Shown here piece after piece: positions 1 through 9,499 of a DNA stretch of 64,000 nt. The notes under the pieces are model-generated. The model saw only the letters and a list, made by a program, of their open reading frames with translations. It did not search any database and was not told where the DNA came from. Position 1 is the first letter of the stretch; every line of letters starts with the position of its first letter. A program made the position numbers and the translations under genes. The DNA is taken from positions 124,001 to 188,000 of the forward strand of contig NZ_BGNG01000007.1 in assembly GCF_003203515.1 (NCBI RefSeq). The letters are read 5' to 3'. The stretch comes from Glaciecola sp. KUL10 (GTDB taxonomy: Bacteria > Pseudomonadota > Gammaproteobacteria > Enterobacterales > Alteromonadaceae).

Positions 1-1
1 T

Positions 2-2155
2 GTAAAGGTTGAGGATGAAATTAAAACAGCGAAACTTGATTTTGATTATGATCTCGATAAGTTTGGCATCACAACACTTGAGTTTGGTTTTAAAATCACC
101 GAAAGAGAGAAGTTTGTTGATAACCAAAACTATACATTTGATACCGTAACTGCGACTGAAGTTTTTGAAGATGAATTTGGTAACCCGGTCGCTGTGCAAG
201 GTGGCAGTTTGTTGGATGTTAGTTCTAATCTGATTGCTCGCGAGGGCGGTCTTCCATATTCTGACTTTATGAATTCATTGGGCATTGCATCAAATCCAAA
301 TACTCGTTTTGCTCCAGTTGATGCTACCCTTGCTGCTAGTATATTGTTCGACGATGAAAATACCATTAGAACGCCTGATAATACTGAGTCGCGCAATATA
401 GGCTTAGATACCGAATCTTTCTATCTAAAAGCTAACTTTGAATTTTTAGATGGAAGACTCTCGGGTGATGTAGGCGTAAGGTATGTTAAAACAGATGTAA
501 ACTCCTCAGGTTTTGGCGGCGCTAATTTCCACCAATTTACTGAATCACTAGAACGTGAATTTAGTTTGACTAAACTCAGAGAGTTGCGTGATACATCACT
601 TCCACAGTGTCGCGCTCAGGTCTTTGCAGATCCCGCTAATCCTCAAGGTTATGAGCGTAAATATCAAAGAAGTGATGGCCTAGGTTGGGATACATCATCA
701 GGTCCAGATCCATCGCAGTGGACCCGTATACCTGATCAAGGCCCTTGTCACGATCCTGCATATGCGCAGTGGGTTCAAGATCAAATCAATGGCGTCGAAT
801 CTGATTTTACAATTAACTGGTTAACGATGTGGCAGTATGCTGATGTAAGCACTACGCGTGGCGGAAACTGGGATCCAACATTAACAAGCGCACCCTATAT
901 TTATGATGGTACGCCAACTTCTGGGAATGATGCGAATCAGTTCACTGTTGATGGTGTTATCAACCGTAATTTACAGTCTTTTGCTACTACGGGCTCGCAT
1001 ACATACGAAAATATACTGCCAAGTTTAAACCTGAGTTACATCATTAATGATGATTTAATTGGTCGTTTTGCTATTTCAAAAACCATGACTCGTCCAGAAA
1101 TTGATAATTTACGACCTGGATTCCAACTTAATGAAAATGGTTATTGGGGAACGGGTTTGTCTAACAATGGCAGCAGAATTCGTTTATTCAACCCTAAGTT
1201 AGATCCGCTTGAATCTAACAACTTGGATTTATCCTTAGAATGGTACTTTGCCCCTACGTCTTTGCTTAGTGCGGCATTGTTTTATAAGGATATGACCAAC
1301 TTCACCGAAACTGAAACTGTGCTCAGTTATCTTCAGGATATTAGGAACAACGACGGTCAAGTGCTGACTGAAGAAGACTTGATTTTACCTGAAAATGAAA
1401 GTGCAGCAGATTTTGGCCTAACAGGATGTTTACCTTTAAGGGCTACTGCTGACTTTGGTTGGAATGCAAGTGACCCTAATCGTTTCACTGATGACTTACG
1501 AGATTTATGTAACCAATACTCGGTGAGTAAAATCGTGAACGGTAAAGGAGCAGAAATAACAGGTCTTGAGTTGGGTTATGTCCAATCTTTTGATTTCCTA
1601 GGAGGCTATATCCTCGGTGGTCTTGGAATATCAGCAAACTACACATATCAAGAATCAGAATACGAGTCAGACGTTTCGTCAATTAATCCAGCAATTACTT
1701 TACCAGCATTGCCCGTGGCGGATACACCTGAACATACTTACAACTTTACTACTTTCTGGGAGCAAGATGGGCATCAGGTTCGATTGAGCTACCGAGGGAG
1801 CAGCGATTCGTTAGTAGGTGTAGATTATAACACTGGTTTGACAGGGAGAACTTGGAATCAAGGTTCATTATGGAATGAAGGCAGAGGTGCCTTGGATCTA
1901 TCGGTTTCTTATAAATATAACGAAAACGTCTTGGTAACTTTCCAAGCAGTGAACTTACTTGATGAAGCATTTAGAACTTATTTCACAAGTCGCGAATTAG
2001 AGGTTCAACGCACTTTCGCTGATAACGATGTTGGTTATGACTTTATCGCCTTAGAAGAGGGCAATCCGCTTGATGGCGGAGTGACAAAGTCTAGGACATA
2101 CACCGAATATAAAATCGGAACCACATATCGTCTAGGTGTACGCGTTAACTTTTAA
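2..2155 (+). CDS. TonB-dependent receptor, C-terminal part (truncated by window edge)
   Basis: The reading frame is open from the left edge, so the signal peptide, TonB box and most of the plug lie outside. About 717 residues remain, and they look like the barrel of a large outer-membrane TonB receptor: repeated amphipathic strands, long acidic and aromatic loops, an MTRPE-type motif after ISKT, SNNLDLSLEWYF, and a C-terminal strand ending in Phe (VRVNF). Family knowledge: these barrels import oligosaccharides into the periplasm using TonB energy. The lipoprotein starting 43 bases downstream is probably its surface partner and in the same operon. The substrate cannot be read from the sequence; the neighbouring GH117 and P450 genes would suit a red-algal galactan, but this is inference. 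Loop cysteines occur near window positions 608, 749, 1428 and 1495. Confidence 0.93.
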   Translation, partial: VKVEDEIKTAKLDFDYDLDKFGITTLEFGFKITEREKFVDNQNYTFDTVTATEVFEDEFGNPVAVQGGSLLDVSSNLIAREGGLPYSDFMNSLGIASNPNTRFAPVDATLAASILFDDENTIRTPDNTESRNIGLDTESFYLKANFEFLDGRLSGDVGVRYVKTDVNSSGFGGANFHQFTESLEREFSLTKLRELRDTSLPQCRAQVFADPANPQGYERKYQRSDGLGWDTSSGPDPSQWTRIPDQGPCHDPAYAQWVQDQINGVESDFTINWLTMWQYADVSTTRGGNWDPTLTSAPYIYDGTPTSGNDANQFTVDGVINRNLQSFATTGSHTYENILPSLNLSYIINDDLIGRFAISKTMTRPEIDNLRPGFQLNENGYWGTGLSNNGSRIRLFNPKLDPLESNNLDLSLEWYFAPTSLLSAALFYKDMTNFTETETVLSYLQDIRNNDGQVLTEEDLILPENESAADFGLTGCLPLRATADFGWNASDPNRFTDDLRDLCNQYSVSKIVNGKGAEITGLELGYVQSFDFLGGYILGGLGISANYTYQESEYESDVSSINPAITLPALPVADTPEHTYNFTTFWEQDGHQVRLSYRGSSDSLVGVDYNTGLTGRTWNQGSLWNEGRGALDLSVSYKYNENVLVTFQAVNLLDEAFRTYFTSRELEVQRTFADNDVGYDFIALEEGNPLDGGVTKSRTYTEYKIGTTYRLGVRVNF

Positions 2156-2197
2156 GGAATGAAGCAGGTAGGCAAAGCCGATCTGCTAATAAAGAAC

Positions 2198-4231
2198 ATG
2201 GTGAAAAAAATGATTAAATTAAGTCAAACAAAAAAATACGTGTTAACTGCACTCGCCACAAGTGTGTTAACTGCTTGTGGAGGTTCATCGAATAATAATG
2301 AACCCATGCAACCGAATACAGCGCCTACCCACGGCGGCGGTATAGTAGCGAGCTTTGCAGAAAAGGATGCTTTTAAAGTTATTCATCTGTTAGGCACGCC
2401 AGAAGGAAACTCAAGCGGAACAGGTGTCGCGGTTGATGCCGATGGTGATATTCTAAGAATCGTCAATGTTCAAACCAATCTTGATGATATGACTGGTTTT
2501 GAGATGACTGGGCCTCGCTTGGGTGTTCGTCCACTAGCGATTGCACCTAATTTAGACTCAGGTCAAACGCTCGTATTAGAAGTGCAATACGAAATCACCG
2601 ACGGTCAAGCATCAGTGAATCGCACTGCAACCATTTCAATTGAAGGGGAGGACTTTGCACCAGAGTTTGAAGCGAATGTAAGTGAAGTACTCTCTAAGTT
2701 TGCAGATATAACAACTGTCGATCTTCTGTTTGGTGTAGAGGATAAAGATGAAGAGCCTCTTAACGTAAGTGAGGTTGCTATCCCGAGCGACGCGCCTGCT
2801 GGTTTGTTTAGTTTGGAAGGTAGTTTACTAACAATAGATGTTCCCTCCGTAGCAGACAGTATAGAAATTGGTGACAGCCTTACTTTTGACATCACATACT
2901 TTGTACAAGACCATAATAATAGTCTGCCTAGGACGATGACTATTGATATAAGAGGCGTGAGGATCGAACCCGTGCCTCCTATCGTTAATGGCCCTCAAAC
3001 AGCAGAGACTAATACCTCTGGAGAGCGTGTTTCAATTGCTTTAACGTCTGAACCAGCGATTGTTGATGAGAATGGAGATGCTTTAAGTGTTGATTTCGCC
3101 ACTTTGGTACCAAGAGGTGATGAACCTGCATTTTCATTTGGTGAATCGGATATCGATCAAAGTGTAGTTGTGTTTGATCCCATGATATTTGCACCTCATT
3201 TGGATGATGGAGAGCGTAAGAGCTTTATATACGACTATGAAGTCACCGATGGTGAATTTATCGTCCCTGCCACTGTAGAAATTAACATTACCGATGATGG
3301 TTCTGAGCAATCGTTAACTAATGGTAACTTTGAAGCGGGTATGGATGGTTGGAGTTCTCTTGCAAACGGCGTCAACGTTGCTTCTGGTGCTAGCGGTACG
3401 ATAGCGGTTGAAGGTAGCAATTATTTGGATTTCGCAACGCCTGATACCGTTAGAACCAATTTAGGTGAATTAGAAGAGGGAGCAGTCTACGTCATTGAAG
3501 GCCGTATTGGTCATACAGACCCTTGGGGTGGAGCAACTATTATCACTGTGTTTGGTGACGCACCAGATGAAGATGGTGTCGTGCAAAGCGACGCTATTTT
3601 AACTCAGGTACAGGCATATGGTCATGGTGTGCCAGATAGAACATGGTCGGCAATATTCGAAGCTACGAGCAACGCCTATCTAACGGTTGAAGGTGAACAA
3701 GCGATCGATATGGATGATTTTAGACTATACAAAGTCGACTTTGATCAAGCCAACAACTTGTTAAGTGAGAGTAATTCTACGTTTGATAATGGTATCGGCG
3801 ATTGGGTACTTGGTGGAGATGGTGAACACATAGCGGATGGGATAGGTGGCACTGGTTCCCTATATTCAGGAGGTGCAGGAGACGCACGTCATATACTTCC
3901 ACTTGGCAATGGTGTGATTAAAAATGGTAAGCGTTATTTGATCACCATGGATGTCCACCGCGAGAGTGATGATGGTGCGCATACTTTTAGAGTGTCTGTG
4001 TTAGATGCCAACGAGCCTAGCAATGAAACAGCGCTTGTAGGTAATGCATTTAGGGGGGTTTATTGGTTGCGTCAAACCCAACAAAGCTTTGCTGCAGTCC
4101 TAGAACCAGCGCGATACAGTAGTGTAACAGATTGGGACACAAGAGATATTTCGTTGCATATTGGCACTAACGTCTGGGGCCAAGGCAATCGTTATACAGT
4201 TGACAATATCCGATTAATCGAACTTCCTTAA
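2198..4231 (+). CDS. Surface glycan-binding-type lipoprotein with two C-terminal CBM-like domains
   Basis: A 677-residue lipoprotein. The lipobox LTAC lies about 25 residues after the start, followed by a GGSSNNN linker. The start at 2198 (or 2210) is preferred to an ATG at 2159, because an AAGGA there abuts the codon with no spacing and would add a non-signal extension. The middle consists of repeated beta-rich, Asp-rich segments resembling cadherin or Ig-like repeats (each with a GDxL or DGE pattern). The last ~300 residues hold two segments that begin NGNFEAGMDGW and NSTFDNGIGDW, the usual opening of CBM_4_9-like jelly rolls. Role (inference): it captures oligosaccharides at the cell surface for the TonB receptor just upstream. 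A strong terminator follows. No catalytic domain was recognised. Confidence 0.8.
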   Translation: MVKKMIKLSQTKKYVLTALATSVLTACGGSSNNNEPMQPNTAPTHGGGIVASFAEKDAFKVIHLLGTPEGNSSGTGVAVDADGDILRIVNVQTNLDDMTGFEMTGPRLGVRPLAIAPNLDSGQTLVLEVQYEITDGQASVNRTATISIEGEDFAPEFEANVSEVLSKFADITTVDLLFGVEDKDEEPLNVSEVAIPSDAPAGLFSLEGSLLTIDVPSVADSIEIGDSLTFDITYFVQDHNNSLPRTMTIDIRGVRIEPVPPIVNGPQTAETNTSGERVSIALTSEPAIVDENGDALSVDFATLVPRGDEPAFSFGESDIDQSVVVFDPMIFAPHLDDGERKSFIYDYEVTDGEFIVPATVEINITDDGSEQSLTNGNFEAGMDGWSSLANGVNVASGASGTIAVEGSNYLDFATPDTVRTNLGELEEGAVYVIEGRIGHTDPWGGATIITVFGDAPDEDGVVQSDAILTQVQAYGHGVPDRTWSAIFEATSNAYLTVEGEQAIDMDDFRLYKVDFDQANNLLSESNSTFDNGIGDWVLGGDGEHIADGIGGTGSLYSGGAGDARHILPLGNGVIKNGKRYLITMDVHRESDDGAHTFRVSVLDANEPSNETALVGNAFRGVYWLRQTQQSFAAVLEPARYSSVTDWDTRDISLHIGTNVWGQGNRYTVDNIRLIELP

Positions 4232-4243
4232 TCTTTAAAAGTA

Positions 4244-4280
4244 AACACCTTTACTGCTTTTGTCAGTAAAGGTGTTTTTT
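4244..4280 (+). terminator. Rho-independent terminator after the TonB receptor/lipoprotein operon
   Basis: A perfect 13-bp stem (AACACCTTTACTG / CAGTAAAGGTGTT) with a 7-base loop is followed at once by a T run. It lies 12 bases after the lipoprotein stop codon and separates that operon from the gene at 4297. Confidence 0.95.
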
Positions 4281-4296
4281 ATTTGTGGAGTGAAAA

Positions 4297-4932
4297 ATGA
4301 AATTTACGCGCTTTAATTTTCTAGTTGTTATTTTATTTCTTTGTGTTTTGAACGCACACGCAAACCCTAAAGACCCTAATATCTTTTACATTTCTCAAGG
4401 TAAGGCGGTGAATCCTTGGAGCGCAAGCTTAGCTTTTGAAAAATCGCCTATTAAGGATGGTAAAGCCAGTACAATTCGAAAATCATTAGTTTTTAAAGAA
4501 AGTGACGACGGATTTTTTAATCTTAAATGGCACCCCAAAAAAATTAAGAACCAATGGGGAGCCATTGATACAAATATTCTGACGTTTAATTTGATCAATA
4601 AGATGATGCACGCAAACTTGAAAAGCGTAAAGCAACAAGCGGCTATAATGCTTGAACTACGGGTGAATCGTCCTCCTAAAGAGCTGGTTAACTTTACCTT
4701 AGAGTGTAATTGGAATTGGGAATGTCGTGATGCGTATCCCTTGAAGCAAATACTTCGAAATGCTCCAAGTGGCGAGTGGGTAACTATCCCTATTCCCTTG
4801 TCTTGCTTCAGTGAAAGCAAAATTGATTTATCAAAACTAACAGGGATGATGATATCGACAATTGGTAAATTAAATCTTGATATTCGAGCTGTAAATTTGG
4901 TTTCGATAAGTGATAACGTTCGAGGTTGTTAA
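4297..4932 (+). CDS. Small secreted protein resembling the stand-alone C-terminal (ExoP-type) domain of GH3 glucosidases
   Basis: 211 residues with a clear signal peptide (hydrophobic core FLVVILFLCVLNAHA) and a GGAGTG ribosome site. The mature part begins with NPWSASLAFEKS and ends with a segment (PSGEWVTIPIPLSCF ... LSKLTGMMIST ... LDIRAVNLV) that looks like the galactose-binding-like domain at the end of exo-1,3/1,4-beta-glucanase ExoP and related GH3 enzymes. Here it stands alone, without a GH3 catalytic part. It may be a secreted carbohydrate-binding module, or a relic of a larger enzyme. Two cysteine pairs suggest disulfides. It has its own transcript, as it follows a terminator. The assignment rests on remembered family pattern only. 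Confidence 0.6.
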   Translation: MKFTRFNFLVVILFLCVLNAHANPKDPNIFYISQGKAVNPWSASLAFEKSPIKDGKASTIRKSLVFKESDDGFFNLKWHPKKIKNQWGAIDTNILTFNLINKMMHANLKSVKQQAAIMLELRVNRPPKELVNFTLECNWNWECRDAYPLKQILRNAPSGEWVTIPIPLSCFSESKIDLSKLTGMMISTIGKLNLDIRAVNLVSISDNVRGC

Positions 4933-4949
4933 TGATGTTATATTTGTAT

Positions 4950-4961
4950 ATTGTTAACAAT
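4950..4961. promoter_or_regulatory. Palindromic operator candidate upstream of GH117
   Basis: ATTGTTAACAAT is a perfect 12-bp palindrome about 140 bases before the GH117 start. Its 10-bp core TTGTTAACAA recurs 38 bases upstream of the PhyH dioxygenase gene (10311-10320), next to the divergent iclR-type gene. It is a candidate site for that regulator; the link is inference. Confidence 0.4.
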
Positions 4962-5102
4962 GTTTTGGTTAGTATACAACCTCATTTAATGTCTTGAGCA
5001 CAATTTGAATGAATTCAAAAAATAGCTGAGTAGTGTAAAAAAGCAATAATTTGAAATGATGAGACATTACGTAAAAACAACAATCAATAAAGAAGTAGCG
5101 CC

Positions 5103-6179
5103 ATGAAAAAATTGAGTTTAGCGAGTCAAAGAGCGATAGCCCGCGGATACGATCAAAAAGGCCCAGAATGGATGACCGAATTTGATGTGCACGAGTTAAA
5201 GGGTGACTTTGCATTTGAAGAAGGCGTAATTAGAAGAGATCCTTCCTCGGTGCTGTACATTAATAATGAATATCATTGTTGGTATACAAAAGGGCAGGGG
5301 GAAACCGTTGGGTTTGGTAGCGAAGATCCAAAAGATAAAGTGTTTCCGTGGGATTTAACTGAAGTGTGGCACGCGACTTCTAAAGATGGTGAAACATGGA
5401 AAGAACAAGGTGTTGCGATAGAAAGAGGCGCATCAGGAGAATTTGATGACCGCGCAGTTTTTACCCCAGAAGTCTTCAAAGACGATGATGGTGAATTGTA
5501 TTTGGTTTATCAAAGTGTGCAATTTCCTTACAACAATCGTCAAATCGAACAAGTCGCCATCGCAAAATCGTCATCGCCGTTTGGGCCATGGGTAAAATCA
5601 AAAGCACCTATTTTGGGTCCCTCTCAAGACGGAGAATGGGATGGAGAGATTGATAGTCGTTTTGCAGTAAAGAGTAAAGGCAGTTTTGATTCGCATAAAG
5701 TCCATGATCCTTGCCTTTTAAAGTACAAAGGCAAATACCATTTGTATTACAAAGGCGAAACCATGGGTGAAGAAATGAACTTTGGTGGACGCGAAATAAA
5801 GCACGGTGTCGCTATTTCTGATAACCCTCTTGGGCCATATCAAAAATCAGAATACAACCCCATTTCAAACAGTGGCCATGAAGTCGTGGTTTGGAATTAT
5901 AAAGGGGGCGTTGCTAGCCTTTTAACAACCGATGGGCCAGAGAAAAATACGATACAATTTGCTGACGATGGGCTTAATTTTGATATCAAAGCACACATCA
6001 AAACCGCACCAGAGGCTATCGGCTTATATCGTCCTAATAATCAAAGTGAAGTACCTGAACCCGGTTTAGCATGGGGCTTATGTCACAAGTACGATGCTTC
6101 TTGGAACTGGAATTTTATTTGTAAGTTTACCGTCAGAAAGCAAGTGCTAGATTGCGGCACTTATCAAAATACTAATTAG
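5103..6179 (+). CDS. GH117 alpha-1,3-L-(3,6-anhydro)galactosidase-like enzyme (neoagarobiose hydrolase family)
   Basis: 358 residues with no signal peptide, hence cytoplasmic. The family hydrolyses the alpha-1,3 bond at the non-reducing end of neoagaro-oligosaccharides, releasing 3,6-anhydro-L-galactose. The sequence keeps the family's five-bladed propeller signatures: [62 protein letters not shown] and NSGHEVVVW. Asp46, Asp202 and Glu260 are the likely acidic catalytic set (my inference from motif positions). Length equals that of the cytoplasmic members. The next gene, a TIM-barrel isomerase, starts 8 bases later, so they form an operon. No agarase is present in the window, so this gene either serves enzymes encoded elsewhere or acts on a related sugar. 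The family is assigned with high confidence, the substrate with less. Confidence 0.88.
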   Translation: MKKLSLASQRAIARGYDQKGPEWMTEFDVHELKGDFAFEEGVIRRDPSSVLYINNEYHCWYTKGQGETVGFGSEDPKDKVFPWDLTEVWHATSKDGETWKEQGVAIERGASGEFDDRAVFTPEVFKDDDGELYLVYQSVQFPYNNRQIEQVAIAKSSSPFGPWVKSKAPILGPSQDGEWDGEIDSRFAVKSKGSFDSHKVHDPCLLKYKGKYHLYYKGETMGEEMNFGGREIKHGVAISDNPLGPYQKSEYNPISNSGHEVVVWNYKGGVASLLTTDGPEKNTIQFADDGLNFDIKAHIKTAPEAIGLYRPNNQSEVPEPGLAWGLCHKYDASWNWNFICKFTVRKQVLDCGTYQNTN

Positions 6180-6187
6180 GGTACCCA

Positions 6188-7015
6188 ATGAAAACTATCT
6201 TTTTTGCTCCGCACTGGGGTTACGAAGACATGTCATTTGAGGCCTTCGTTGAACAAACCTTAAACGATGGCTACGACGGTATAGAGCTATCATTTCATTT
6301 GCAAAATTTAGACTCACAATCCGTCGATGATGCACACAAAAAGGTTGAACTTATTAATCAGTCAGGTTTGTTGTTGATCGCTCAACACTATGAAACTATC
6401 ACGACTGATTTTGAGCAATACAAACAAGATTTTGCAGAGAGATTGGAAGTTTTATGCCAATTAACCCCGATGTTTATCAACAGCCAAACCGGAAGAGATT
6501 TCTTCGGTTTTGAGCAAAGTCTTGAATTAATTGATTTGGCGTCTGAAATAAGCGAAAAACACACAACAGACATTCTTCACGAAACTCATCGTGGAAGGTT
6601 TTCATTTGCATCTCATGTCTGCCAACAATTCGTAAATGCTAGGCCTAATATCAAATTAACAGCAGATTTTAGTCATTGGTGCTGTGTAGCAGGGACGCTG
6701 TTGCAAGATCAACAGCCTCTCATGGCGCAAATGATGCCCAATATGCGTCATATTCACACGCGCGTAGGCTTCAGTGAAGGTCCACAAGTGTCTGATCCCA
6801 GTGCATCTGAATTTGAAAATATTCTCAATCAACACCTTAGCTGGTGGAAGATGATTAAAAAATCCGCCGAACTAAGAGGTGATAAGCAAATGACGCTCAT
6901 GACTGAATTTGGGCCACCACCTTATATGCCGACACTGCCGCACTCACAAACTCCAACGTGTGATCAACGAGAAGCCAATCTCTTCATGAAAAAACTTATC
7001 AAAGCATCTTTGTGA
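6188..7015 (+). CDS. Sugar phosphate isomerase/epimerase-like TIM-barrel protein
   Basis: 275 residues of the xylose-isomerase-like (AP endonuclease 2) TIM-barrel superfamily, cytoplasmic. Probable metal ligands and active-site residues sit in the expected strands: ILHETHRGR (Glu), LTADFSHW (Asp, His), IHTRVG (His, Arg) and LMTEFGPPPY (Glu). It begins 8 bases after the GH117 stop and is probably co-translated with it, so it may act on the monosaccharide that GH117 releases or on a derivative. The exact reaction is unknown; members include isomerases, epimerases, and dehydratases or lyases acting on keto-sugars. It differs from the second TIM-barrel protein at 51632-52528, which is secreted. 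Confidence 0.75.
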   Translation: MKTIFFAPHWGYEDMSFEAFVEQTLNDGYDGIELSFHLQNLDSQSVDDAHKKVELINQSGLLLIAQHYETITTDFEQYKQDFAERLEVLCQLTPMFINSQTGRDFFGFEQSLELIDLASEISEKHTTDILHETHRGRFSFASHVCQQFVNARPNIKLTADFSHWCCVAGTLLQDQQPLMAQMMPNMRHIHTRVGFSEGPQVSDPSASEFENILNQHLSWWKMIKKSAELRGDKQMTLMTEFGPPPYMPTLPHSQTPTCDQREANLFMKKLIKASL

Positions 7016-7082
7016 TATCGTATATGGCATAGTGATTAAGCAGTGCTGATGCGCTGTTTTCTATGCCAATTACAGGAGTCTT

Positions 7083-7547
7083 ATGGTCAGTATATTTGCC
7101 TTTTCTGAGCTAACTAATTATCAGTTGTATGAATGTTTGAAGCTTCGTTGCGATGTGTTTGTGTGCGAGCAGAAGTGCATTTATCCAGAGTTAGATAACA
7201 AAGACATTGATGATAATAGCTTTCACGCCCTCATGTATTGCGATAATCAACTAGCAGCGTATGCACGTATTCTTCCTGCGGGATTGAGTTATCAAAGTCC
7301 TAGTATTGGCAGAGTGCTCGTTGCCGAAGGATTTCGTGGTAGGGGATTTGCCGAAACTATCATGAATACCTGCATAAAGTTTACCTTTAAAGCGTATGCT
7401 TGCGACACGATAGAAATCGGGGCGCAGTGCTATTTGCAAAATTTTTATCAAAAGCTCGGATTTAAAACAAGCTCCAAGCCTTATGATGAAGATGGTATCA
7501 TGCACGTGAACATGCGCTTAAGCGCATTAGACTCAGAAATAGAATAG
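7083..7547 (+). CDS. ElaA-like GNAT family N-acetyltransferase
   Basis: 154 residues. The start of the protein (YQLYECLKLRCDVFVCEQKC) and the pattern YPELDNKDIDD match the ElaA group of GNAT acetyltransferases. The acetyl-CoA-binding loop is IGRVLVAEGFRGRGFAETIM, and the end QNFYQKLGFKTSSKPYDEDGI (in part) is also typical. Substrate unknown. It probably has no direct part in polysaccharide use and marks a short stretch of general genes with the parvulin gene that follows 11 bases later. Confidence 0.85.
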   Translation: MVSIFAFSELTNYQLYECLKLRCDVFVCEQKCIYPELDNKDIDDNSFHALMYCDNQLAAYARILPAGLSYQSPSIGRVLVAEGFRGRGFAETIMNTCIKFTFKAYACDTIEIGAQCYLQNFYQKLGFKTSSKPYDEDGIMHVNMRLSALDSEIE

Positions 7548-7558
7548 TTGAGAATTAA

Positions 7559-7837
7559 ATGGCAAGCGCGTGTGCATTACATATTTTGGTAAAAACCGAA
7601 AAAGAAGCAAAAAAGATTCTAGTTGAATTAAAAAAAGGAAAGGACTTCGGGCAATTAGCCAAAAAACATTCTCAATGCCCTTCTGGGAAAAAAGGCGGTG
7701 ACTTGGGTGAGTTCCGCAGGGGCCAAATGCTTAAAGCATTCGACGATGTCGTTTTTAAACGAGAATTGCTTAAAGTTCATGGCCCTGTTAAGACTAAATT
7801 CGGCTTTCATTTGATCAAAACGCTGTACAGAAACTAA
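7559..7837 (+). CDS. ppiC: Parvulin-type peptidyl-prolyl cis-trans isomerase C
   Basis: 92 residues, the single-domain cytoplasmic parvulin. Motifs in order: [51 protein letters not shown]. The length equals E. coli PpiC (93). It catalyses proline cis-trans isomerisation in protein folding. It lies 11 bases after the acetyltransferase on the same strand and converges with the ferredoxin gene, whose stop is 27 bases away. Confidence 0.93.
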   Translation: MASACALHILVKTEKEAKKILVELKKGKDFGQLAKKHSQCPSGKKGGDLGEFRRGQMLKAFDDVVFKRELLKVHGPVKTKFGFHLIKTLYRN

Positions 7838-7864
7838 CTTTTTGCATAGTTAAACTGTGCTAGC

Positions 7865-8179
7865 TTAATCATGCTCCGCAACGCTCAACTCTAAACCATC
7901 AAGCCCATCATTGATTTCAATTTGGCAACACAAGCGGCTATATTCAGTCGCATGTTCTTTTAACTCCAGCATGTCTTGTTCGATGTCACTCGGTTGTCCT
8001 AGCCATTCCATTTGTTCCGGCTTTACGTACACATGACATGTAGCGCATGAACAGACGCCCTTGCAAGAACCTTCGATGCCCTCGACGAAATTGTCGACAG
8101 CGAGTGACATTACGGTGCCTGATGTTGCTTCTAATTCAATACGGTCGTTTTCTACGGTTGTAAAAATGATTTTAGCCAT
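7865..8179 (-). CDS. Adrenodoxin/putidaredoxin-type [2Fe-2S] ferredoxin
   Basis: 104 residues when started at the ATG at 8179, which has an AAGGAAA ribosome site; a longer in-frame reading would run into the P450 gene and is not supported. Cluster ligands are Cys39, Cys45 and Cys48 (C-X5-C-X2-C within CKGVCSCATC) and Cys85 in RLCCQI, the layout of vertebrate-type ferredoxins that feed bacterial class I P450s. It lies 34 bases downstream of the P450 in the same operon, so it is almost certainly its electron donor. No small ferredoxin reductase gene is adjacent; the flavin-iron-sulfur fusion at 13009-15036 is the only candidate in the window. Confidence 0.93.
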   Translation of the reverse strand: MAKIIFTTVENDRIELEATSGTVMSLAVDNFVEGIEGSCKGVCSCATCHVYVKPEQMEWLGQPSDIEQDMLELKEHATEYSRLCCQIEINDGLDGLELSVAEHD

Positions 8180-8213
8180 TCTGAGATTTCCTTTTTGATT
8201 ATGTATGACAGCC

Positions 8214-9371
8214 TTAAAGGCCATTAAACTTGACATGTAGGCTTTTAAAGCCATTTTTTCGTTCAAACTCATTCCATTTTTCTATGTGTTCTTGGGCGTT
8301 TATGAGTTCGATTTTGCTGACTTGTTCGCATAGCACGTTTACCAAGGTTAAAAGAACTTGACGTGCATGAGTTGCACCTAGGCAATTGTGAACACCAAAG
8401 CCAAAACCAACGTGTGGGTTCAATTTACGGTCGAGAATAATTTCATTTGGATTATCAAATACTTGCTCATCACGATTAGCTGATGCCCAACATAATGAAA
8501 TACGAGAGTTTGCCTTTATTGCATGCTCACAAATCTCAGTATCCTCGGTAGCCACTCTGCCCATATGTGTTAAGGGGGAGAAATACCTAATAAACTCTTC
8601 AATGGCATTTGTTCTTAAGGATTCATCTTGTTTTAGTTGCAACAAAGCCTCTGGGGTTTCAGCCAAGTAGGCTATCACGCTACTGATGGCATTGATAACA
8701 GTGTCTCTGCCACCCGCAAATGTAAGAATTAAAATGCCTTTTACCGCTTCTTTGGTCAGAGCTTGACCATTGACTTGTGAGCTAAGAAGAACTGAATATA
8801 AGTCTTCAGAAGGTGATTGGATTGCTCGGTCTATTTCATCATCAATGTATTTGTACAAAACATTGGCCTTGTCGGCATCCAAGTCTTGTCCTTCACTTCT
8901 AAAAACATGAGTCCCCCAATCTATCCATGTTTGCGCGGCTTCGAAAGGCGTATTTAAGAGTAATGTTAACGCTTGAGATTGCACAACAAGTGCTAGTTCA
9001 CTTACTACTTCAATAACAGATTGTGCCGATACTTTTTTTAGCGTGCTTGTTATTTGTGAATGCAAGGCCTGTTGATAGTCTGCGTCGTTAGGTCTTTTAA
9101 ACCAGGGCTCTAATAGTGCCCGGTAATCTTTATGTTCGGGAGGATCAAGCTCAAAGGGGATTTGGCGTATACTGCGAATATTCACTTCCGATGGGATGAC
9201 TATTCTGCCGGGTATCGCACCTGACTGAAAGGTACGCCAATTATGAGCGCATTTTCTAAGTTGCTTTAAGCCAAGCACCATCGTTGCTGGATCATCTTGA
9301 TCATCCACTTTAGCAACGCCAACATTTCGCCTAGCTTGTGAAAATGCGTCATTATGTTTACTTACTTTCAT
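8214..9371 (-). CDS. Cytochrome P450, soluble bacterial class I; candidate 6-O-methyl-galactose demethylase (CYP236-like role)
   Basis: 385 residues. The heme loop FGFGVHNCLG holds the thiolate ligand Cys330. The I-helix oxygen-activation motif is AGGRDT (219-224), and the K-helix ExxR is at Glu259-Arg262. There is no membrane anchor, so it is a soluble monooxygenase fed by the ferredoxin encoded 34 bases downstream. Known biology: marine agar and porphyran degraders use a P450-ferredoxin-reductase set to demethylate 6-O-methyl-D-galactose, yielding galactose and formaldehyde. The nearby GH117 gene makes that role attractive here, but I cannot assign a CYP family from memory. PhyH dioxygenase is encoded upstream in the same direction, with a 128-base gap. 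Confidence 0.93.
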   Translation of the reverse strand: MKVSKHNDAFSQARRNVGVAKVDDQDDPATMVLGLKQLRKCAHNWRTFQSGAIPGRIVIPSEVNIRSIRQIPFELDPPEHKDYRALLEPWFKRPNDADYQQALHSQITSTLKKVSAQSVIEVVSELALVVQSQALTLLLNTPFEAAQTWIDWGTHVFRSEGQDLDADKANVLYKYIDDEIDRAIQSPSEDLYSVLLSSQVNGQALTKEAVKGILILTFAGGRDTVINAISSVIAYLAETPEALLQLKQDESLRTNAIEEFIRYFSPLTHMGRVATEDTEICEHAIKANSRISLCWASANRDEQVFDNPNEIILDRKLNPHVGFGFGVHNCLGATHARQVLLTLVNVLCEQVSKIELINAQEHIEKWNEFERKNGFKSLHVKFNGL

Positions 9372-9499
9372 TACTTAACCTGCAATTAATCAAACATATA
9401 AAGGCAATTGAGCCCAACTTGTTTAATAGTTTATTGTGATTTCACAGGTTAAAATCCTATTTTGATATCTATTAATAATAAAAATATGAGATTCGGCGT

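Noticed and set aside
2159-2197. Upstream ATG for the CBM-like lipoprotein
   Set aside because: The AAGGA abuts the codon with no spacing, and the extra residues would precede a normal lipoprotein signal; the starts at 2198/2210 fit better.
9435-9446. TGTGA-TT-TCACA as a CRP site between PhyH and P450
   Set aside because: CRP half-sites are separated by 6 bases; here there are only 2. The symmetry may be a different operator or chance.
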